From positions 1 to 6,200 of the forward strand of contig CANLCA010000189.1 of NCBI GenBank assembly GCA_947487925.1: a stretch of 6,200 bases of DNA. Reading direction: 5' to 3'. Numbering within the stretch: position 1 is the stretch's first letter; every line of letters begins with the position of its first letter. The translations under genes were made by a program, and so were the position numbers. The DNA is from Verrucomicrobiales bacterium (lineage in GTDB: Bacteria > Verrucomicrobiota > Verrucomicrobiia > Limisphaerales > F1-80-MAGS106). Shown here one piece after another: positions 1 to 4,488 of the stretch. The notes under the pieces are model-generated. The model was given only the letters and a program-made list of their open reading frames with translations. It did no database searches and was not told the origin of the DNA.

Positions 1-1
1 C

Positions 2-1294
2 GTTCCGACCAATGGCACCTATGCCGTCTCCGCCCTTTTCCTGCCCCACGCGCAGGAAGCGGAACGACGGGGAGGGGTCATGGGGTGGCTCAATCTGGCC
101 TCAAAAAAGGGCATCGCCTTGTTCGTGGTTCCCGAGGGCCCTACCGCGTCGTTTCGCGTTGCCACGGTGGATTTTGAAGCGGACTCCGGTTTCGGGAACG
201 AGTCTTCGTCCGGGCTTTACACTCCAAACGGCGTTCCTGCAGAAGCCGCCACCGGATCTTCATGGACTGAGTTAGGCAGTTATTCAACTAGTCAATTCGC
301 CCTGTTCGAATTGCAGTTTTCTCCTCCATCCGCGGCGGACCTCCTGGCGGTTACCAACGCCACAGCCCGGTTGAAGGCTCAGGTTTATCAGGGAACTGAT
401 GGATCAGGAAATCGTTTTCAAGTGGGCGCGAGCATCGAACTTCTGACGGATCTGCCGCTTCCGGAAACGAGCCACCATCGAGTGGGATACTACGCTTACA
501 ACGGCAATATTTTCGGTGATCCCGGCCGGATTGGGTTCCTGGATGAACTCTCCGGCAGCGGCAGCTTTTCAAAGCCGAACCAGCCGCCTACGGTGGCTCT
601 GACATCACCTACGGAAGGGACCACGCTGACAGAACCTGGGATCCTGACGCTCGAGGCGAAGGCAAGCGATTCCGATGGTTTGATAAAAAGGGTCGAATTT
701 TACTCGGGCACTCGCTTGATCACGACGGCGGATGCTCCTCCCTATCGGATTGAGGTGAGGGCACTCGCCGCGGGCGTTTACTCGTACAGCGCGAAGGCCG
801 TCGACGACCAGGGGAGTGTCGGCTCCAGCGCTCCAGTGCAAGTGACGGTGAAGCCATTTGTTGAACCAGGAGGGGGGGGTGGCGAAGCGGTGCTTTCGTT
901 TGCTTGGGCGGCAGGCAAGCTGACGATCTCCTGGGCTGAGAAGTATAAGGGTCAGATCCTGCAATCATCCGCGACACTGTTGAACCCGGTTTGGAAGGAG
1001 ATCCCTGGGACTTCCGAGAACACGACTTACGCCGTGGGTTCGGATGGCGGGGCCTTCTATTACCGGCTCGTCGAAGGCCCGGGAACTCCTGTGGACCCTT
1101 CGGTCCCAAGATTGACCGTTGTGCTCACGGCGAGCGGGGTTCGAATTCAGTGGCCTTCGTCCTCGACAGGTTACCGGCTTGAGACTGCCGAATCGCTTAT
1201 GGCGCCTCTCTGGGAAACGGTGCCAAGCGCGAACAACTCCTCGGTTTTGCCGGCTGGATCCGCCTCGCGTTTTTTCAGGCTTTCAAAGCCGTGA
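2..1294 (+). CDS. Probable exported/surface protein with Ig-like domain and C-terminal repeat modules (5' partial)
   Basis: The reading frame is open from nt 2 to the TGA at 1292-1294 with no stop at the left edge, so the true start lies outside the window. The ATG at nt 80 is internal, because the preceding 26 codons read as ordinary protein (V-P-T-N-G-T-Y-A-V-S...). In order: about nt 2-577, a Gly/Ser/aromatic-rich region that looks like beta-structure and that I do not recognise; about nt 578-850, an Ig-like domain starting N-Q-P-P-T-V-A-L-T-S-P, with the typical D-S-D-G-x-I-x-x-V-E-F-Y and Y-S-A-K-A-V-D-D-Q-G segments; nt 869-883, five glycines; then two related modules of about 60 residues (nt 884-1078 and 1109-1291) ending Y-Y-R-L and F-F-R-L. 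Such modules are common in large secreted Verrucomicrobiota proteins, so an extracellular adhesive or binding role is inferred. No catalytic motif, transmembrane segment or PEP-CTERM-like tail is visible. A functional link to the downstream motor genes is not shown. The frame is secure; the function is not. Confidence 0.8.
   Translation, partial: VPTNGTYAVSALFLPHAQEAERRGGVMGWLNLASKKGIALFVVPEGPTASFRVATVDFEADSGFGNESSSGLYTPNGVPAEAATGSSWTELGSYSTSQFALFELQFSPPSAADLLAVTNATARLKAQVYQGTDGSGNRFQVGASIELLTDLPLPETSHHRVGYYAYNGNIFGDPGRIGFLDELSGSGSFSKPNQPPTVALTSPTEGTTLTEPGILTLEAKASDSDGLIKRVEFYSGTRLITTADAPPYRIEVRALAAGVYSYSAKAVDDQGSVGSSAPVQVTVKPFVEPGGGGGEAVLSFAWAAGKLTISWAEKYKGQILQSSATLLNPVWKEIPGTSENTTYAVGSDGGAFYYRLVEGPGTPVDPSVPRLTVVLTASGVRIQWPSSSTGYRLETAESLMAPLWETVPSANNSSVLPAGSASRFFRLSKP
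884..1291 (+). repeat. Two degenerate tandem C-terminal protein modules
   Basis: Copy 1 covers nt 884-1078 and copy 2 covers nt 1109-1291, separated by a short Pro/Gly/Val linker. By eye they align as [K-L-T-I-S-W / G-V-R-I-Q-W], [G-Q-I-L-Q-S-S-A-T-L-L / G-Y-R-L-E-T-A-E-S-L-M], [P-V-W-K-E-I-P / P-L-W-E-T-V-P] and [F-Y-Y-R-L / R-F-F-R-L]. The similarity is clear in protein but not in DNA, so this is an old duplication and not a recombinationally active repeat. The module resembles those found at the C-termini of many exported Verrucomicrobiota proteins; its function is unknown to me. Confidence 0.6.
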
Positions 1295-1502
1295 GAAGCA
1301 TGGCGCGCAATTTGCGAAAGATCGACCGGAAGCTGGGTTCGCCGCGGCAGACTGCATGAACATGATTCGAGCCGCGCAAAGATTCTTTCAACGATCCTGG
1401 GTTCGGCCCGGCGGATGCCCGGACGCCGTGCGACAACAGGACGTTTTTTCAGGGGGTGATTCTGGAATGTTCCCGAAAGTTGCAGAGATCTTTGGGTCCT
1501 GG

Positions 1503-1530
1503 TTGACTTTGAGAGCACGGGTCTTACTCT
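1503..1530 (+). promoter_or_regulatory. Candidate sigma-70-like promoter for the ATPase operon
   Basis: TTGACT at 1503-1508 matches five of six -35 consensus positions. With a 16-base spacer it is followed by TACTCT at 1525-1530, which keeps only the first, second and last -10 positions. The expected start would be near 1537, giving a leader of about 48 bases before the GTG of the first ATPase gene. The location fits an operon promoter, but the -10 is poor and such matches occur by chance. Confidence 0.3.
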
Positions 1531-1558
1531 ACCCCCCGAATCACCGACGGTTAATTTG

Positions 1559-1571
1559 CCTCGCTGAGGGG
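1559..1571 (+). promoter_or_regulatory. Ribosome-binding-site candidate for the first ATPase gene, overlapped by a small hairpin
   Basis: GAGGGG at 1566-1571 is the only purine-rich run before the GTG at 1585. It leaves 13 bases to the start, longer than the usual 5-9. The same bases form the 3' arm of a short stem, CCTC (1559-1562) with GAGG (1566-1569) around a GCT loop. Four base pairs give limited stability, so masking of the site is only a possibility. The later in-frame ATG at 1627 has no better site and would cut into the conserved N-terminal domain. Confidence 0.3.
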
Positions 1572-1584
1572 CTCTGATTTCATT

Positions 1585-3294
1585 GTGGCGGCCAAAGACG
1601 ATTATCTAATAGATTCGCTTATTGACATGGGCTGGGTGACCAACGATCAGTTGGAACCGGTCCGGCAGGAGGCGGATTCCACGGGCGAGGGTGTGGTGGA
1701 CACCCTGGTGGCGCAGGGAGTGATTCCCGTCAGCGCGGTGGCGCAGGCCATGGCGGGGTATTTCAACGTCGAGTTCATGAACTTGGGAGACATGAAACTC
1801 TCCGACGCGGTTATTGCCGCGATCCCCCGGCACATCGCCAAGAAATACAGTGTCGTTCCGGTGCAAGTGCAGGAGGATTCGGTGACCGTGGCGGTTTCAG
1901 ATCCCTCCGACCTGGAGATCTCAGACAGCCTTTCCATGCTGCTCAATAAGGCTGTGAGCCTGGTTGTGGCAACCCAGGAGGACATCTCGAACGCCATCGG
2001 CCGCTATTACGGAGCCAAGGACGACTCTGTCAGCAAGATGATCCAGGACATCACCGAAGGGGAGGTCCAGATCGCCACTTTGGGGAACGTGGCGGAAGCC
2101 GGGGATGGTTCGGCGGTAGACGCGGATGCGCCGATCATCAAATTGGTGAACACCATCATCGTCGATGCGTTCAAGATGAGGGCATCGGACATCCACTTGG
2201 AACCTCTTGCCAAGACTTTTCGAGTTCGATACCGGATCGACGGGATGCTGCACGAGATGAAGGGCCCTCCCAAGAGATTGCAGGCCTCCATCATCAGTCG
2301 GCTGAAAATCATGTCGAACATGTCCATCGCTGAGCGGCGGATTCCTCAGGACGGACGCATCCAGACCTCCGTTGGCGGGAAGACCATCGATCTTCGTGTG
2401 TCCTGCCTGCCCACGAACCATGGCGAGAGCATCGTCATGCGTATTCTGGACAAGGAAGGGTTGAAGCTGGGACTGGCGGAGCTTGGTTTCTTCTCGGATG
2501 ACCAGCAGACCTTTGAGCGTTTGATCGCTCTGCCGGACGGGATCCTGCTCGTCACAGGGCCGACCGGGTCCGGCAAGACCACGACACTTTACTCGTGTTT
2601 GAACTACATCAATCGCCCGGATCGCAAGATTATCACGGTGGAAGATCCTGTCGAATACCAGCTTGCGGGGATCAACCAGGTGCAGGTGAGTGAGATTATC
2701 GGGTTCACCTTCGCCAGCGCTTTGAGGTCCATGCTTCGCCAGGCTCCCAACGTGGTCATGCTGGGTGAAATTCGAGACTTCGAGACGGCTTCCATTGCCA
2801 TTAATGCGTCGTTAACCGGGCACCTAGTTTTCTCAACCCTGCACACCAACGACGCGCCCAGCGCGGTGACCCGGCTGATTGACATAGGGGTGAAACCTTT
2901 CTTGGTGGCCTCTTCGACGCGGGCCCTCATGGCCCAGCGGTTGGTCCGGAAAATATGCAAAAAATGCACTCATCCATTTTCCCCGACGGAATCCGAGTTG
3001 CGGGCCTTGGAGATCGATAAAGAGGCTGTGGCCGGCGCGACTTTTCGAAAAGGAAAGGGGTGCCCGGACTGTTCAAAGACGGGGCACCGTGGACGCTTTG
3101 GGATCTTCGAAGTGTTCGTGATTGACGACGAGGCGCGAAAGCTCATTTACGACAAGGTTCCTTCTTCCGTGCTGCGTACTCGCGCCCGGGAGATGGGCAT
3201 GAGGACACTGCGTGAAGACGGTCGGCGCAAAGTCATAGCGGGTTTGACAACTCCTGATGAGGTCATCAGGGCCACTGTTGGTGACACCGCTTAA
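1585..3294 (+). CDS. pilB: PilB/GspE-type pilus assembly ATPase (first paralogue)
   Basis: A 569-residue cytoplasmic AAA-like hexameric ATPase, normal length for PilB/GspE. It would use ATP hydrolysis to drive pilin insertion through the inner-membrane platform protein. Residues 1-145 form a GspE/MshEN-type N-terminal domain (D-Y-L-I-D-S-L-I-D-M-G-W-V onward). An acidic, low-complexity linker follows at about 150-182, then the core: A-S-D-I-H-L-E-P (200-207), Walker A G-P-T-G-S-G-K-T (325-332), Asp box I-I-T-V-E-D-P-V-E-Y (349-358), Walker B ending M-L-G-E-I-R-D (392-398, catalytic Glu395) and His box T-G-H-L-V-F-S-T-L-H-T-N-D (411-423). Four zinc-type cysteines are present (C458, C461, C493, C496), which favours PilB/GspE over PilT. 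The segment before Walker B reads R-Q-A-P-N in place of the usual R-Q-D-P-D. The GTG start is chosen because an in-frame stop at 1552 limits extension and the N-terminal domain begins here. Whether it serves a type IV pilus or a type II system cannot be decided alone; the adjacent pilT favours a pilus. Confidence 0.93.
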   Translation: MAAKDDYLIDSLIDMGWVTNDQLEPVRQEADSTGEGVVDTLVAQGVIPVSAVAQAMAGYFNVEFMNLGDMKLSDAVIAAIPRHIAKKYSVVPVQVQEDSVTVAVSDPSDLEISDSLSMLLNKAVSLVVATQEDISNAIGRYYGAKDDSVSKMIQDITEGEVQIATLGNVAEAGDGSAVDADAPIIKLVNTIIVDAFKMRASDIHLEPLAKTFRVRYRIDGMLHEMKGPPKRLQASIISRLKIMSNMSIAERRIPQDGRIQTSVGGKTIDLRVSCLPTNHGESIVMRILDKEGLKLGLAELGFFSDDQQTFERLIALPDGILLVTGPTGSGKTTTLYSCLNYINRPDRKIITVEDPVEYQLAGINQVQVSEIIGFTFASALRSMLRQAPNVVMLGEIRDFETASIAINASLTGHLVFSTLHTNDAPSAVTRLIDIGVKPFLVASSTRALMAQRLVRKICKKCTHPFSPTESELRALEIDKEAVAGATFRKGKGCPDCSKTGHRGRFGIFEVFVIDDEARKLIYDKVPSSVLRTRAREMGMRTLREDGRRKVIAGLTTPDEVIRATVGDTA

Positions 3295-3364
3295 AAAATA
3301 GAGACTTGACCATCCAAACACCCCTTCGGGCACAAATAACAACGCCAAAGTATTCGAACCAGAT

Positions 3365-4465
3365 ATGTCCTATTCGATGTCAGATCTCCTTCAGTTAGTG
3401 GTGTCTGAGGGCGCGGCAGATTTGCATTTGCGCGTCGGCACGGCCCCCGTCATCCGCTTGCACGGCATTTTGCACCGCGTGGAAGGCCCCCATCTAAAGC
3501 CTGAAGACACCGAGGAATTGATGCGCAGTATCACGTCTGAAGAGCACATCCAACATGTGCGAGAACGTGGAGGGGCCGATTTTGGTTTTGCCTTCGGCGA
3601 ACTCGCCCGATTCCGGGTGAGTATCTTCAAGGAAAAAGGGAATTTCGCCCTGGTCTTGCGTCAGATTCCGAACAAGCTGCTTGGCCTGGATCAAATCGGG
3701 CTGCCGCCTTCGGTTCGGGAGCTGCTTTATAAGCCTCGAGGCCTGGTCTTGGTGACAGGACCCACTGGCTCAGGCAAGACCACAACCCTGGCGTCGATGA
3801 TCAACGTGATCAATGAGATGCGCGACGATGCCCATATCATCACGATCGAGGATCCCATCGAGTATTATCACAAGCACAAGAAGGCGCTGGTGACGCAGCG
3901 CGAAGTCAACGTGGACGTTCCGAACTTTGCCGAGGCCATCAGAAGGGCTCTCCGGCAGGATCCCGATATCATTCTGGTGGGCGAGTTGCGCGATCTGGAG
4001 ACGATGGAGGCCGCGATCACGGCGGCCGAAACCGGGCATCTGGTTTTCGGAACCCTCCACACAACCGGGGCTGCGAAGACCATTGATCGTATCACCAACG
4101 CGTTTCCAACCAACCAGCAGGAGATGATCCGGATCCAGCTGTCGACCGTGCTTCAGGCAGTGATTTCCCAGTTGCTGATACCTCGGCACGACAAACCTGG
4201 CCGGGTGGCGGTGTTTGAAATCATGGTCAACACGCCTTCTGTCAGCGCGCTGATTCGTGATAACAAGACCTTCCGGATCAACTCGGATATCCAAACAGGG
4301 GCCAAGTACGGCATGGTGACGCTGGATGGATTTCTGATCGATAAATACATGCAAGGCTTGATCGCCCAAGAGGAAGTGATCACCAAAGCGCAGGATCCAA
4401 CGACTATCTTGCAGAAGCTGCAGGAAATTGAGACCCAGCGACAGCAAGGCAACAAGGCAGCTTGA
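3365..4465 (+). CDS. pilT: PilT-type pilus retraction ATPase
   Basis: A 366-residue hexameric motor ATPase at the inner membrane that, in characterised systems, depolymerises pili to power twitching, surface sensing and DNA uptake. The length is typical of PilT; it lacks both the long N-terminal domain and the zinc cysteines of PilB. Residues 1 to about 100 are the PAS-like N-terminal domain (G-A-A-D-L-H-L-R-V-G, 17-26). Core motifs: Walker A G-P-T-G-S-G-K-T (132-139), Asp box I-I-T-I-E-D-P-I-E-Y (158-167), R-Q-D-P-D-I-I-L-V-G-E-L-R-D (197-210, catalytic Glu207), His box T-G-H-L-V-F-G-T-L-H-T-T (223-234) and L-Q-A-V-I-S-Q-L-L (263-271). The position of the AIRNLIRE motif reads S-V-S-A-L-I-R-D (292-299). 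The start lies 70 bases after the previous stop and has no clear Shine-Dalgarno sequence; Met5 (nt 3377) is a possible alternative start. No terminator separates it from its neighbours, so co-transcription is likely. A PilU-like role is possible, but PilT is the simpler call. Confidence 0.94.
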   Translation: MSYSMSDLLQLVVSEGAADLHLRVGTAPVIRLHGILHRVEGPHLKPEDTEELMRSITSEEHIQHVRERGGADFGFAFGELARFRVSIFKEKGNFALVLRQIPNKLLGLDQIGLPPSVRELLYKPRGLVLVTGPTGSGKTTTLASMINVINEMRDDAHIITIEDPIEYYHKHKKALVTQREVNVDVPNFAEAIRRALRQDPDIILVGELRDLETMEAAITAAETGHLVFGTLHTTGAAKTIDRITNAFPTNQQEMIRIQLSTVLQAVISQLLIPRHDKPGRVAVFEIMVNTPSVSALIRDNKTFRINSDIQTGAKYGMVTLDGFLIDKYMQGLIAQEEVITKAQDPTTILQKLQEIETQRQQGNKAA

Positions 4466-4488
4466 TTGGTTCCAGATCAGATTGATTT

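Larger units (their letters stand above)
1295..1584. other. Intergenic region upstream of the ATPase cluster
   Basis: This 290-base gap holds no ORF that looks like a real protein. An open frame that overlaps it (nt 1119-1577, + strand) is mostly an out-of-frame reading of the upstream gene, and its tail matches nothing I recognise. Visible elements are a GGAA-TG-TTCC dyad (1464-1473), a weak -35/-10 pair (1503-1530), an ACCG-A-CGGT dyad (1543-1551) and a CCTC-GCT-GAGG hairpin (1559-1569). I see no intrinsic terminator for the upstream gene: the T6 run at 1444-1449 follows a 5-bp stem (1409-1413 with 1424-1428) by 15 bases, which is too far. Confidence 0.6.

Noticed and set aside
1409..1449. 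Possible intrinsic terminator (GC stem, then T6)
   Set aside because: The stem has only five pairs with a ten-base loop, and the T run begins 15 bases after it, so it does not fit an intrinsic terminator.
1463..1484. Possible sigma-54 promoter (TGG ... TTGCA), tempting because pilin genes often use sigma-54
   Set aside because: The spacing between the GG and GC elements is about six bases too long for a -24/-12 promoter.
1119..1577. Plus-strand open frame of 152 codons spanning the end of the first gene and most of the gap
   Set aside because: Its first part is an out-of-frame reading of the repeat module of the first gene, and the remainder resembles no protein I know and has no ribosome site.
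3320..3332. CCCC-TTC-GGG hairpin in the gap before pilT
   Set aside because: Only two or three pairs can form and no T run follows, so it is neither a terminator nor a convincing regulatory structure.
3306..3340. TTGACC as the -35 of an internal pilT promoter
   Set aside because: No -10-like hexamer occurs at 15-19 bases; the nearest AT-rich stretch is too far downstream.
3770..4447. Long minus-strand open frame (225 codons) opposite pilT
   Set aside because: It is a shadow of the conserved PilT core, rich in His/Arg/Gln as expected for a complement reading, with no start signal or recognisable domain.
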